Shown here one piece after another: positions 35,715 to 44,742 of a stretch of DNA of 64,000 nt. The translations under genes were made by a program, and so were the position numbers. Under the pieces are notes generated by a model, which was not told where the DNA came from, searched no databases, and saw only the letters and a list, made by a program, of their open reading frames with translations. Position 1 is the stretch's first letter. Each line of letters starts with the position of its first letter. The stretch comes from Paenibacillus qinlingensis (GTDB lineage Bacteria > Bacillota > Bacilli > Paenibacillales > NBRC-103111). The stretch covers positions 434,001-498,000 of the forward strand of contig NZ_JABMKY010000002.1 of NCBI RefSeq assembly GCF_013204845.1, read 5' to 3'.

Positions 35715-36914
35715 TCAGGAAGACGACAGGATGTTCAGTTCGGGGATATTCGTCTGCATATGTTTTTTTATCATTTCATAGTGCGATTTAGCATGAATAA
35801 GTTGATCATTGGTTAACCTATCCATTGAAATAATTTGAAAGTGGCGTCCTTGTTGACTGTACGTATAGGTTGGAAGAAAGCTGGGATTCATGAGCTCAAT
35901 TTTCTTGGCATTTCTGTTTGTGGTTTTCAACACGTCGATGGTGGCCATTCCACCTATTTGCTTATATAAGTTGATTTGAGCGGAAAGAAAGTTGCCCAGC
36001 GAATACACAACAAACGCACGATGCCCTTGCTTCCCTTCTACCCAAGCAGGCGGTTGTAACACATGCGGGTGATTCCCAATGATGATATGAACTCCCATGT
36101 TGGCTAGCTTTTGAGCAAGCGTTGTTTGATTAACATCTGGAATTCGTTCATACTCGTTCCCCCAATGGAGGGCAACCACAATGACATCGCTCATTTGCTT
36201 GGCCTGTTCCACATCCGTACGAATTTGCGAGTCATCGATCCGATTGACCAAGAACGGTTTTCCCTTCGGTGTTGATATACCATTCGTTCCGTAGGTGTAA
36301 CTTAAGAAGGAGAACGAGATCTCATTTCGTGTAACCGTCCTTATTGTGTCGCGGTCATTCTGGGATTTAAAGGCACCCGTGTAAGGAATCCCAAGTGTAT
36401 CCCAATAGGTGAGCGCACTTTGAATCACTTTCTCGCCTCGATCTAGTGCATGATTATTCGCAATGGTAACAACATCCACCCCTGCTACCTTCAGGGCATC
36501 TCCAATTTCATGAGGGCTGTTAAATGCAGGGTACGTGGATAGCCTCAGCTCCTTGCCACCAATCATCGTTTCTTGATTAGCAACAAGGATATCTGGTGCT
36601 TGCAATAAACTTCTCACCCCGTCAAAAATACGATTAAAATTGTACGTCCCATCCTTCTGCTTCGCATCTATATAAACTTTATCATGGATAAGGATATCCC
36701 CGATTGCAGCAAGCGTGACCTTAGAAACTTTGGTTTCTGATTCTGCTTGTTTCTTTGAAGTCGAATGATAGGACTGTGTCGGTGACGAACTCATCTGGAC
36801 AAGGGGGGCGACTTGTTTTGCTTCCAAACTTGGATCTTGCGGTGCATGCGTACTTCCTAAGCACCCGCTTGCCAATAAGAATGTCGTAACAATCGCAGCA
36901 GCTCGCTTTAACAC
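35715..36914 (-). CDS. CapA/PgsA-family lipoprotein (metallophosphatase fold)
   Basis: A 399-residue lipoprotein, lipobox ASGC with Cys18, outside the membrane. The CapA domain spans residues about 65-330. The AAIGDILIHDKVY start, the VANQETMIGG and TIANNHALDRG metal-ligand segments, and ALHWGNEY...IIGNHPHVLQP...VYSLGNF show a calcineurin-like phosphoesterase core. CapA proteins take part in poly-gamma-glutamate capsule release or sporulation. No capB or capC gene is nearby, so a capsule role is not supported here. It starts at a GTG ten bases after AAGGAG. Confidence 0.88.
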   Translation of the reverse strand: MLKRAAAIVTTFLLASGCLGSTHAPQDPSLEAKQVAPLVQMSSSPTQSYHSTSKKQAESETKVSKVTLAAIGDILIHDKVYIDAKQKDGTYNFNRIFDGVRSLLQAPDILVANQETMIGGKELRLSTYPAFNSPHEIGDALKVAGVDVVTIANNHALDRGEKVIQSALTYWDTLGIPYTGAFKSQNDRDTIRTVTRNEISFSFLSYTYGTNGISTPKGKPFLVNRIDDSQIRTDVEQAKQMSDVIVVALHWGNEYERIPDVNQTTLAQKLANMGVHIIIGNHPHVLQPPAWVEGKQGHRAFVVYSLGNFLSAQINLYKQIGGMATIDVLKTTNRNAKKIELMNPSFLPTYTYSQQGRHFQIISMDRLTNDQLIHAKSHYEMIKKHMQTNIPELNILSSS

Positions 36915-37047
36915 GACAAACCAGCTCCTTAAGGGTTGACCCTGTATTGACCAGTAGTATTCCCTTAAGAAATTCTCTCATGAATGAGGATTTTTACCAA
37001 TTCATTTCACTGCACTTCTTTAATTTACACACCAATAATTAATCCCA

Positions 37048-38760
37048 TTAAATTTCTTGAGGTGCCTGTAATCCAATTAGCTTCATCCCATTACGCAGTG
37101 TAATTTGAACGCATTGGACTAGAGCTAGACGTGCTTCACGTAACTGTGTATCCTCAACTAGGATATAACAAGCATGGTAAAAGCGATTAAATGCTTGCGC
37201 GAGATCGATGAGATAACGCGATACGATCGAGGGCTCCAGCTTTACCATGGCTTGCTCTACTCTCTCCGTAAATAGATAAAGCATTTTCACAACGGCCATG
37301 GCCTCTTTATTTTGCAAACAAGCACCGTCTATTTCCGACTTTTGCATCGTATGTCCGACGGCTAATTGCGCTTTCTTCAACACACTGCAGGTTCTAGCAT
37401 AGGTGTACTGCACGTAGGGTCCCGTTTCGCCATCGAAGTTAAGAGCTTCCTCCCACGAGAAATCAATATCTTTAATTCGATTTGCACTCAAATCGTTAAA
37501 AATTACAGCCCCTATCCCCACCTGCTCAGCAACTACATCTTTCTTCGCCAAGCCTGGGTTTCTTGCTTCGATGACATCGCTTATTTTCTGAATGGCTTGT
37601 TCCAGCACATTTTCCAGTCTAATCACATTGCCCTTACGGGTCGACAAACTTCCCCCTTCAATACTCACACGTCCAAATGCCACATGCTCAAGCTTGGTGG
37701 ACCACGCATAGCCCATGAGTTCAACAACTTTAAACAACTGCTGAAAGTGAAGATTTTGAGCATAATCCGTCACGTAGATCAACTTCTCAAATTCGTACTT
37801 CTCCGCTCTATAAACAGCTGCCGCTAGGTCACGTGTATGATACAGCGAGCTGCCATCCTTCTTAAGCATCAATGCTGGGGCCATGCCAAAGTCATCCAAC
37901 CTAACTAATAAAGCACCTTCATCTTCTTCCAAAAGTTGCTTATCCTTCAGTTCCTGAATGACGGGCTCCATCTTATCATTGTAGAAACTTTCACCTTGAT
38001 AAGCATCGAATTGAACGCCTAGCAGCTTATAAATCTTTTGAAATTCGGTGAGGCTGATCTCTACAAACCACTGCCATAAGGCTAGTGCTTCTTGATCACC
38101 TTGCTCCATTTTCGTAAACCAAGAACGAGCTTGATCCTCTAACGTAGGATCTTTCTCAGCTTCCTCATGAAATTTCACATACAGATCGAGAAGTTCATCG
38201 ATAGCTCTCTCGTATACAGCTTCCTTACTACCCCACAATTGGTAGGCAACAATCAGTTTCCCAAATTGTGTCCCCCAATCACCCAGATGGTTAATCCCCA
38301 CACAGTTATATCCAAGAAAAGCATGGATGTGGTATAAAGCATTGCCAATCACCGTGGATCTCAAATGGCCAACATGAAAGGGCTTCGCGATATTCGGAGA
38401 GGAATAGTCAATGACCACCGTCTTGCCATGACCTAACTTCTGAGATCCATAGCGTTCTCCAGCTTGGCTAATATGATTAATCAGAGACTCAGCAAACGTA
38501 GACTTCTTGAGAAAAATGTTTAAATAACCGGAGACGGCTTCCAACTCGTCAATGTGCTCATCTTTTAGCGCTGTTTTTACCTCTTCGGCAATGACTTGTG
38601 GTGATTTACTAAGGATTTTGCTTAGTCGAAAACAAGGTAATGTTAGATCTCCTTGATCCGGATTTGCTGGGTATTCCATCCATGTCATAATGTCTTGTTC
38701 TTTAAAACCAGTGAGTAATGATGCGATTTTCCCTGCAAAATAGAGCTTATAATGTAACAT
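37048..38760 (-). CDS. argS: Arginyl-tRNA synthetase
   Basis: A 570-residue class I synthetase that charges tRNA-Arg. The N-terminal additional domain (1-110) is followed by the HIGH-type motif PFHVGHLRST near residue 126 and the STRKGNVIRL segment near 380 in place of KMSKS. The C-terminal anticodon-binding domain ends MKLIGLQAPQEI. The active-site motifs differ from the ArgS I recall for B. subtilis (HLGH, KMSKR), so this is the other ArgS subtype and may be a second copy. Regulation is by a T-box leader directly upstream, with its own promoter. Confidence 0.93.
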   Translation of the reverse strand: MLHYKLYFAGKIASLLTGFKEQDIMTWMEYPANPDQGDLTLPCFRLSKILSKSPQVIAEEVKTALKDEHIDELEAVSGYLNIFLKKSTFAESLINHISQAGERYGSQKLGHGKTVVIDYSSPNIAKPFHVGHLRSTVIGNALYHIHAFLGYNCVGINHLGDWGTQFGKLIVAYQLWGSKEAVYERAIDELLDLYVKFHEEAEKDPTLEDQARSWFTKMEQGDQEALALWQWFVEISLTEFQKIYKLLGVQFDAYQGESFYNDKMEPVIQELKDKQLLEEDEGALLVRLDDFGMAPALMLKKDGSSLYHTRDLAAAVYRAEKYEFEKLIYVTDYAQNLHFQQLFKVVELMGYAWSTKLEHVAFGRVSIEGGSLSTRKGNVIRLENVLEQAIQKISDVIEARNPGLAKKDVVAEQVGIGAVIFNDLSANRIKDIDFSWEEALNFDGETGPYVQYTYARTCSVLKKAQLAVGHTMQKSEIDGACLQNKEAMAVVKMLYLFTERVEQAMVKLEPSIVSRYLIDLAQAFNRFYHACYILVEDTQLREARLALVQCVQITLRNGMKLIGLQAPQEI

Positions 38761-38796
38761 AACGATTCTCTCCTATCCTTTTTTGAAAATATAAAA

Positions 38797-39043
38797 AGCC
38801 CCCGTCTCTATAAAAGAGACGAGAGCTGAAAATTCCCGCGGTACCACTCTAAGTGTTAAACCTCTGGTTTAACCCCTCTGTTTCGTAACGGTCGATAGAC
38901 CGGATTTACCTACTCAACTTTCGGCAAACCATTTCCTGGGTCCGTTTCATTCATAACATCCGTACCGGCTTACACTGACCCGGCTCGCTGTGACTGTCTG
39001 TTAGGAATTACTGTCCCATTCATTAATATTTCGATATGAATTT
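38797..39043 (-). promoter_or_regulatory. T-box leader of argS
   Basis: The minus-strand T-box core, complement of 38834-38848 (AGTGGTACCGCGGGA), is a near-exact match to the conserved T-box. It is followed by a terminator hairpin at 38797-38827 and a U run. That stem pairs fully only in minus-strand RNA, where the mismatches become G-U. Upstream are a CGGTC...GACCG helix and a long stem I closed by GGGTC/GACCC. Uncharged tRNA-Arg would favour the antiterminator and allow argS expression. The specifier codon was not resolved by eye. Confidence 0.92.
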
Positions 39044-39049
39044 TTCAAT

Positions 39050-39078
39050 ATCTTACAAGGGATCTGAGGGAATGTCAA
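39050..39078 (-). promoter_or_regulatory. SigA promoter of the argS T-box transcript
   Basis: On the minus strand, TTGACA (39073-39078), 17 bp and TAAGAT (39050-39055). Perfect -35, good -10 and ideal spacing put the transcript start near 39043, just ahead of the T-box leader. Confidence 0.75.
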
Positions 39079-39238
39079 GCCTGTTTTCCGCGACTTTCAC
39101 TGAGTTAAGAAGTTATGCTCGTATGCTAACATCCGAAGATCCATAACTTGTTGCCAAAAAAATCAGACTTTCTCTCCTTTCAAACCATTTAAAATTATAC
39201 CATCCGCATCAAAGGAGGGAAGATAATAACTATTTACA

Positions 39239-39252
39239 TGTAAACGCTTTCC
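39239..39252 (+). promoter_or_regulatory. Catabolite-responsive element (cre) upstream of the mannanase gene
   Basis: TGTAAACGCTTTCC matches 13 of 14 positions of the CcpA operator TGWAANCGNTNWCA. It lies 62 bp before the mannanase start codon, so glucose repression through CcpA is likely. The rest of 39079-39313 shows no gene. Confidence 0.7.
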
Positions 39253-39313
39253 GAAAAGGCACTGCGAATCCATCCAAATCGTTCACAAACACCAATCAAG
39301 GAGGAATTAATTA

Positions 39314-40987
39314 ATGTTGAAAACATGCTTGTCCAAATTACTTGCTGCGACACTCATTGTAGCCCTGCTCGGTTCCGGCTTACAATGGATCGGCGGTACT
39401 ACAGCTTATGCTGCAACCCCAGTTAATCCCAACGCGACGCAAGCTGTTCAAAACGTACTGAATTATTTCGATACCGTCCAAACGAACAATCAAATCATCT
39501 CTGGGCAATACGTACGGGGGCAAAATTATGGATACTTGGAGACCGATCACCTCTATAATCTAACTGGCAAATATCCCGCGATGATTGGTTATGATCTTTT
39601 ATACAACGTGACGAACGCTAACGATCTCAGTAAATGGCGGTCTTTCATTGTGGATCATGCAACGGATTATTGGAAAAAAGGAGGGCTAGTCACCCTTTCT
39701 TGGCATGAGACGAACCCTTTGGATGCTAATGCGGACGCTGGTGGTTGGAACAGTGTGATCAGTTCCATGTCCCAGACGGATTTCGACTCGCTCACAACCC
39801 CTGGAACGACCTTGTACAACAAATGGTTAGCACATATCGATACGATGGCGGGCTATTTACAATCCCTCCGGGATCAAGGCGTTGTTGTACTCTGGAGGCC
39901 TTATCATGAGATGAACATTGGCTTTTGGTGGGGAGGTAAGTCAGCAGCCAGTTACAAAAAGTTATGGCAGAATATGTACGACCGCTACACCAATTATCAT
40001 GGTTTGAACAACCTAATTTGGGTGTGGGCTCCAGGACGCGACGATAACAATGCCGTTAACAGCAATTATTACCCTGGCTCCTCTTATGTGGATCTCGGTG
40101 GCGCTGACATCTATACGCAAGCCCGTGGGGATGCCAAATTCACAAATGGGAATAGTGAGCTGGCTTCTGTTCTAGGCAGTAAGCGTTATGGCTTGTCCGA
40201 AGTTGGATTGCTCCCTAACGAATCTGCCGTTCAAACAAATTTTGACTACACCTGGTTCCTCACATGGGCTATCGGTTGGGCAGACAATCAGTTCTACGGC
40301 TACCCCGCTGCAAATGGACCCGGAAATGATACTTACACTATCACGCAATTTTACAATAATGTCGTAACACTCACGAGAGACGAGGTGCCTTCGTTCGGGA
40401 GAACGCTCACTTCGGAAACCATCATTTTCAAAGACGCTATGAACGGATACTCAGCAGCTGGTGTCTCCCCCTCTAACTGGACCACTGTGACAACTGGGGG
40501 CACCGTTACCGTGCAGAACGTTCCAACTGTGGGACTCGCCACTGGTCCTGATCGAAGCATGAAAATCAATAAGACAAGCACGACGAACGCTGCCACCGCT
40601 GAGAAATCGTTCACCCCACAAACTGGCATCGTGACCTTCAAGGCCACCCTGCGGACGGAAGATGTCAATTGGAAGGACTTCATTGTCTATGACAGCTCGA
40701 ACAGAGCAGCCTTGCATGTGGGCCTACAGGGTAATTACATAAAAGTGTATGATGGTGCAACTACGCTTTCGAGTATTGAATCCATCACCAGTGGCAACTG
40801 GTATGATATCAAAGTCATCCTGAATACCGATACCAAAAAGTTTGACTTGTATGTTAACGGCGCAAAAAGAGCCAATCAATTTAGCTTCAAAAATACAGCA
40901 GCATCTGATGTCAGTCGGTTGAAAGTTGGCGTTGCCGCAGATGCTACTGGCATCTACTATATGGATAATGTATTTATAACGAAATAA
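39314..40987 (+). CDS. Secreted beta-mannanase, GH26, with C-terminal sugar-binding-like domain
   Basis: A 557-residue enzyme that cuts beta-1,4-mannan outside the cell. The signal peptide ends near residue 34 (TTAYAA). Residues about 38-360 are a GH26 barrel: LSWHETNP, VVLWRPYHEMN (the Glu is the acid/base) and YGLSEVG (the Glu is the nucleophile). Residues about 368-557 look like a concanavalin-type beta-sandwich (TIIFKDAMNGY...YYMDNVFITK), probably carbohydrate binding. AAGGAGG lies 10 bases upstream of the start region. It stands alone; control is probably by the cre site. Confidence 0.9.
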   Translation: MLKTCLSKLLAATLIVALLGSGLQWIGGTTAYAATPVNPNATQAVQNVLNYFDTVQTNNQIISGQYVRGQNYGYLETDHLYNLTGKYPAMIGYDLLYNVTNANDLSKWRSFIVDHATDYWKKGGLVTLSWHETNPLDANADAGGWNSVISSMSQTDFDSLTTPGTTLYNKWLAHIDTMAGYLQSLRDQGVVVLWRPYHEMNIGFWWGGKSAASYKKLWQNMYDRYTNYHGLNNLIWVWAPGRDDNNAVNSNYYPGSSYVDLGGADIYTQARGDAKFTNGNSELASVLGSKRYGLSEVGLLPNESAVQTNFDYTWFLTWAIGWADNQFYGYPAANGPGNDTYTITQFYNNVVTLTRDEVPSFGRTLTSETIIFKDAMNGYSAAGVSPSNWTTVTTGGTVTVQNVPTVGLATGPDRSMKINKTSTTNAATAEKSFTPQTGIVTFKATLRTEDVNWKDFIVYDSSNRAALHVGLQGNYIKVYDGATTLSSIESITSGNWYDIKVILNTDTKKFDLYVNGAKRANQFSFKNTAASDVSRLKVGVAADATGIYYMDNVFITK

Positions 40988-41025
40988 GAGTGAGCCTATC
41001 TAAGCACGAAGGCGCCAGCTCCCTC

Positions 41026-41126
41026 GAGTTAGTCGATTATTTCGACTAACTCACCTCCATTTAAACGGTTGCACCGTCCTTAATGAACTATTTATCGCGA
41101 AATAGTGGAACGTAGTTCCATTTCGC
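41026..41126. repeat. Cluster of long hairpins downstream of the mannanase gene
   Basis: A perfect 11-bp stem with five-base loop (41026-41036 / 41042-41052) has no T tract. About 45 bp later comes a second long hairpin (about 41098-41126: GCGAAAT...GGAAC, GTA, GTTCC ATTTCGC). Its left part can alternatively pair as ACTATTT/AAATAGT. Such alternating stems in a non-coding gap resemble dispersed repetitive elements. No other copy is in this window. Confidence 0.5.
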
Positions 41127-41165
41127 ATCACCGGAAACATCGCTGAAACGTTCACCACGCGTAAT

Positions 41166-41190
41166 AAAGACACCCCCGCGGGTGTCTTTT
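41166..41190. terminator. Bidirectional terminator between mannanase and cupin genes
   Basis: A 10-bp stem (41166-41175 / 41180-41189) with a GC-rich top, followed by TTTTT on the plus strand and TTTATT on the minus strand, 13 bp before the cupin gene stop. Confidence 0.85.
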
Positions 41191-41202
41191 TACATTCGCA
41201 CA

Positions 41203-41538
41203 TTATTTATTAGCGTGCTCTGCCGGTGAAAAGAAGACTAAAGTAGTTAAGTCTTCCGTAATATCAAAGAATCTGTGTTCTTTATGGGCCTCCACGAATA
41301 GAATGTCCCCTTTGCTTATTTGTGTAATTGTATCCCCATTCTGAAACGATGATTCACCTTCGAGGATAAAATAAACCTCATCTTCTGTATGTGGCTTTTG
41401 TTTATCGCGTTCACCTTTATTCAACTTATAGAGGCCTACACTCATTGACGATACCTTTAGAAATTCATAATAAGCGTTGTTTTCTACTACTTTTAACTCA
41501 TTAAGATGATTTCGTAAATCGATTAATTTAAAATTCAC
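41203..41538 (-). CDS. Single-domain cupin protein
   Basis: A 111-residue protein with one cupin barrel: motif 1 KPHTEDEVYFILEGESSF and motif 2 GDILFVEAHKEHRFFD. The His/Glu/His set for one metal ion is present. Small cupins act as enzymes or sugar-binding proteins; nothing points to a substrate. It begins at a GTG with AGGAG eight bases upstream, 12 bp after the gene before it, so the two form a pair. Confidence 0.85.
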   Translation of the reverse strand: MNFKLIDLRNHLNELKVVENNAYYEFLKVSSMSVGLYKLNKGERDKQKPHTEDEVYFILEGESSFQNGDTITQISKGDILFVEAHKEHRFFDITEDLTTLVFFSPAEHANK

Positions 41539-41550
41539 CTTACTATCTCC

Positions 41551-42213
41551 TTATTCTTTCAAATCCCCCACATAATAAGCAAACACTTGATCAATCGGTT
41601 TAAAATACAAATGTCCATCCTCTTCCCATGGCTGAAAATGCAGGTCCATCCGCGAATCGTTCCAATTCTCAGGTGTTCCTTTCGTACTTAGACGCCCCTC
41701 CACCACAGGTTCCTCAATGACTTTGGGAAATTCCTGATAACCGAATAACAGGTTCTCATGCATCGCAATCATTTCATACTTTTCCCCGTGAAAAGCACGC
41801 TCCTCTTGCAGCTGATAATGATAGTAGATGTAACTGCTCATCATCTCCGGCTTCAAATGCGCAACCCTACCCACCCGCGAAACGACGGGCTCTTTTCTCA
41901 GCCAATGCTCAACACTTGCAGGCTCATTAAAATGAAACACATCAATCATTAAGATCCACTTCCGAGGTTCCGCCTGACCTGGCCACTCCTTCAAAAAAGG
42001 AACCGCAGCTCCAGCCACTTCATCAGGCATAACCTCTTGGCTCATGCACTCATAATAGAGGAAAAGATTGTTTCGCCAAACGAAGGCTGCAGCAGTCATT
42101 ATTTCACCCTGAGCTACCCGTATTTGTGCTTGTTTGTCTAACTCTAAAGCTTTTAGACCGAGGTCCTTCATCCCTGTTTGCCATTCAGCACGATACATCC
42201 TTCTTAAAATCAT
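41551..42213 (-). CDS. Conserved hypothetical protein, 220 residues
   Basis: A soluble, acidic protein not recognised. Aromatic-rich strands (FVWRNNLFLYYE, WILMIDVFHFN, SSYIYYHYQLQEE) recall the alpha/beta barrels of mutarotase-like or stress-response proteins. The C-terminal part has a WEEDGHLYFKPIDQVFAYYVG segment. No signal or membrane segments. GAGG lies nine bases before the ATG. It is co-transcribed with the small cupin gene, so the two may work on the same small molecule. Confidence 0.7.
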   Translation of the reverse strand: MILRRMYRAEWQTGMKDLGLKALELDKQAQIRVAQGEIMTAAAFVWRNNLFLYYECMSQEVMPDEVAGAAVPFLKEWPGQAEPRKWILMIDVFHFNEPASVEHWLRKEPVVSRVGRVAHLKPEMMSSYIYYHYQLQEERAFHGEKYEMIAMHENLLFGYQEFPKVIEEPVVEGRLSTKGTPENWNDSRMDLHFQPWEEDGHLYFKPIDQVFAYYVGDLKE

Positions 42214-42336
42214 GATGACTAACCTCGACTTTCAATATTAGTTTTAGCTCTAACCAACTAAATCGCGACCTATTTGAACGCATAATAGAACTGTGCTAAC
42301 ATGAATACAGTTCTGTCAAGGTGGTGCAATAGATCC

Positions 42337-43452
42337 ATGGTCATACAAAAGATCTCCATAAATAAACCTATCGGGCTGTTCGTAGCTCTCATTACTGCCC
42401 TGCTAGGCGGCTACTTGTTTCAACTCTTACATATTCCTATCCCGTGGCTTCTGGGTCCGATGATTGCGGTATTACTTGGTTCCAATGTGTTCAAAGAGCG
42501 ATATGCATGGCCTACTCCAATTAGAAATGCAGGACTCATCATTGTCGGATACACGATTGGACTCTCCATGACCGCGACAGCTTTGCATGAAATGGTGATT
42601 CAACTGCCTTCCATGCTGCTTATGACACTGCTTTTAATGCTACTCTGTGTATTGCTGGCCTACTTCATATCCAAACTATCTGGGATAAACTTTAAAACAA
42701 CATTGCTAGGAAGCATACCTGGCGGTCTTACACAGATGGTTATTTTGGCAGAAGAGACTGAGGGTATCAATCTAACTATCGTGACTGTCTTACAAGTCGT
42801 TCGCCTCATGATGATTGTTGTCTGTGTGCCGTTGCTGGTGTTTAGTTCGATCATGGGCAATCAGCATACAGTAGAAACTCTAATTCAACAGGTATTGACT
42901 TCGACAGCAAGTTGGGGTGCCCTAACACCGAATATCTTCATTTTCGCCATAGTCAGTATTAGTTGTGCACTTCTAGGAAATAAAATCAAGTTTCCAACTG
43001 CCTTTTTACTCGGGCCTGCCTTCAGTACAGCAATCATTCAACTCTTAGGACTTCATGGACCATCGCTGCCAACAATGATAATTAATGCAGCCCAAATTAT
43101 GATTGGTATCCATGTTGGATTAATGCTAAAGCCTGCTCAACTCAACCACAAGCTCCAAATCATTACGCTTGCAATTGGCAGTAGTCTAGTCCTTCTTCTA
43201 GGCTCATTTGGACTCAGTTTTATCTTTATGCACCTGCATGCCATCTCCAAATCGACTGCACTGCTCAGTCTCGCACCTGGTGGAATGGATCAGATGGGGA
43301 TTATCGCTCACGAAATTAATGCTAATTTATCCGTCGTTGTTGGCTACCAGTTGTTTCGTACCTTTTTCATCTTCTTTGCGGTGCCACCACTCTTACGAAT
43401 GATATTCAAATACAGCGCATCCAAAAAGATGATCAGAAATAGCCCCTCCTAA
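42337..43452 (+). CDS. AbrB-type membrane protein (PF05145, formerly 'ammonia monooxygenase')
   Basis: A 371-residue protein with about ten membrane helices built as an internal duplication. Each half has the family motif PWLLGPM..., GSIPGGLTQM (first) and LAPGGMDQM (second). The name in databases is misleading: it is not an ammonia monooxygenase, and the function, perhaps transport, is unknown. I choose ATG 42337, downstream of AAGGTGG; ATG 42301 has no ribosome site. A likely promoter TTGAAC-17-TAACAT lies just before 42300. Confidence 0.85.
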   Translation: MVIQKISINKPIGLFVALITALLGGYLFQLLHIPIPWLLGPMIAVLLGSNVFKERYAWPTPIRNAGLIIVGYTIGLSMTATALHEMVIQLPSMLLMTLLLMLLCVLLAYFISKLSGINFKTTLLGSIPGGLTQMVILAEETEGINLTIVTVLQVVRLMMIVVCVPLLVFSSIMGNQHTVETLIQQVLTSTASWGALTPNIFIFAIVSISCALLGNKIKFPTAFLLGPAFSTAIIQLLGLHGPSLPTMIINAAQIMIGIHVGLMLKPAQLNHKLQIITLAIGSSLVLLLGSFGLSFIFMHLHAISKSTALLSLAPGGMDQMGIIAHEINANLSVVVGYQLFRTFFIFFAVPPLLRMIFKYSASKKMIRNSPS

Positions 43453-43469
43453 TGAAGGAGTGGGCTATT
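43438..43469. terminator. Bidirectional terminator between AbrB-type and GNAT genes
   Basis: Arms AATAGCCC (43438-43445) and its complement (43462-43469), with an inner TCCT/AGGA pairing, between convergent stops. Confidence 0.7.
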
Positions 43470-43471
43470 CT

Positions 43472-44023
43472 TTATTTCCCTTTTACACGATAGGCTTTCT
43501 CATGATACTCGGTAATAAATTCGAACAATTGTCTTCCGTCATACGTCTCGGACGTGCCAAAACTCACATACATAGCCCGATAAGTTTCCGGCACCCATAT
43601 GTAGGTATGCACGTAATCGGTCAAATGAAATCCGGCTTTTTCCCAGAATCGAATCCGATCCGCATTTTCCTTGGAAGATTCAGCTTCGACCTCAATGACC
43701 ATACCCCAACAATTGGCTTCGTTCTCTGCCCAATTTCGAATATCATGCATACAAGCCAACCCTACTCCATGACCACGCTGATCTTGGCGAACCGCGATAT
43801 AATCAATAATTAACATACGTGCACTAGCATTCAACGCAGTAAGTGCCATTGCGACCACATCTTCACCAATTCTCCACGTGTGCAGCAGGCAAATGCCTCT
43901 TTCAAACATGCTTCGAATGAGCGCACGATTCTTTCTGCCGTGTTCTGGAAAGGCTCCTTCGTATACTTGCTCTGCTTTCTTCCAAAGAACTTCATCCCAC
44001 CGAGTCGTTATTTCATAAATCAT
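43472..44023 (-). CDS. GNAT family N-acetyltransferase
   Basis: A 183-residue acetyltransferase. The acetyl-CoA site is DYIAVRQDQRGHGVGLACMHDI, followed by VIEVEAESSKENADRIRFWEKAGF, the standard motif B region. The acceptor is unknown. The ATG at 44023 has GAGGG nine bases upstream and overlaps the end of the racemase gene by 11 bp, so the two are translationally coupled. Confidence 0.88.
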   Translation of the reverse strand: MIYEITTRWDEVLWKKAEQVYEGAFPEHGRKNRALIRSMFERGICLLHTWRIGEDVVAMALTALNASARMLIIDYIAVRQDQRGHGVGLACMHDIRNWAENEANCWGMVIEVEAESSKENADRIRFWEKAGFHLTDYVHTYIWVPETYRAMYVSFGTSETYDGRQLFEFITEYHEKAYRVKGK

Positions 44024-44723
44024 ACGCAATGTCCCTCAGTGCATAATCAACCGCATATTCAGCATGAATTTTCGTCGTATCAAACAAAGGAACCGACGCG
44101 TCCTGTTGTGCAATTAAAAGCGTGATTTCGGTGCAGCCCAATATTACCGCTTCCGCCCCTTCATCAACTAGATCTCGAATGATCTCTATATAGGATTGCT
44201 TGGAATCCTCGTTTATCGTTCCGAGACATAACTCCTCGTAAATGATATCATGGACAATTTTCCTTGCGTCCGCATTCGGGACAAGCACTTCAAGCTTATA
44301 TTTGTCCACAAGTCTGCCTTTGTAGAAGTCTTGTTCCATCGTAAAGGCAGTACCGAGTAAAGCGACTTTCTTAATACCCGCCTTCACGATCTCTTTGGCA
44401 GTCGCATCAGCAATATGAAGTAGTGGGATGGATACAGCGTCTTCAACCTCTTTTGCCATCTTGTGCATCGTATTTGTGCAAATAACTATGCAATCTGATC
44501 CTGCAGATGCCAGTTTCTGAGCGGACTCGATCATCACATTAGTCGCTTCTTCCCATTTACCTTCATGCTGAAGCGTCTTGATCTCATGAAAATCCACCGA
44601 ATACATCAAACTTTTGGCTGAATGATGCCCACCTAACTTTTCCTTTACTCGCTGATTGATGATTTGGTAATACAGCAAGGAGGATTCCCAACTCATGCCG
44701 CCTATTAATCCAATTGTTTTCAT
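44013..44723 (-). CDS. Aspartate/glutamate racemase family protein
   Basis: A 236-residue cofactor-free amino acid racemase of the YgeA/RacX branch. It has the GGMSWESSLLYY substrate loop at residue 8 and the two catalytic cysteines in VICTNTMH (about residue 83) and ILGCTEITLLI (about residue 193). Short length and motif set fit broad-specificity racemases that make D-amino acids. AAAGGAAAAGG precedes the ATG. Coupled to the GNAT gene; a joint D-amino acid acetylation role is possible but unproven. Confidence 0.9.
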   Translation of the reverse strand: MKTIGLIGGMSWESSLLYYQIINQRVKEKLGGHHSAKSLMYSVDFHEIKTLQHEGKWEEATNVMIESAQKLASAGSDCIVICTNTMHKMAKEVEDAVSIPLLHIADATAKEIVKAGIKKVALLGTAFTMEQDFYKGRLVDKYKLEVLVPNADARKIVHDIIYEELCLGTINEDSKQSYIEIIRDLVDEGAEAVILGCTEITLLIAQQDASVPLFDTTKIHAEYAVDYALRDIAYDL

Positions 44724-44742
44724 TGCCTTTTCCTTTCATACT

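Noticed and set aside
42337-43452. Ammonia monooxygenase linked to the nitrate genes
   Set aside because: The family name is historical; the protein lacks any metal-oxidase motif and lies 30 kb from the nas operon.
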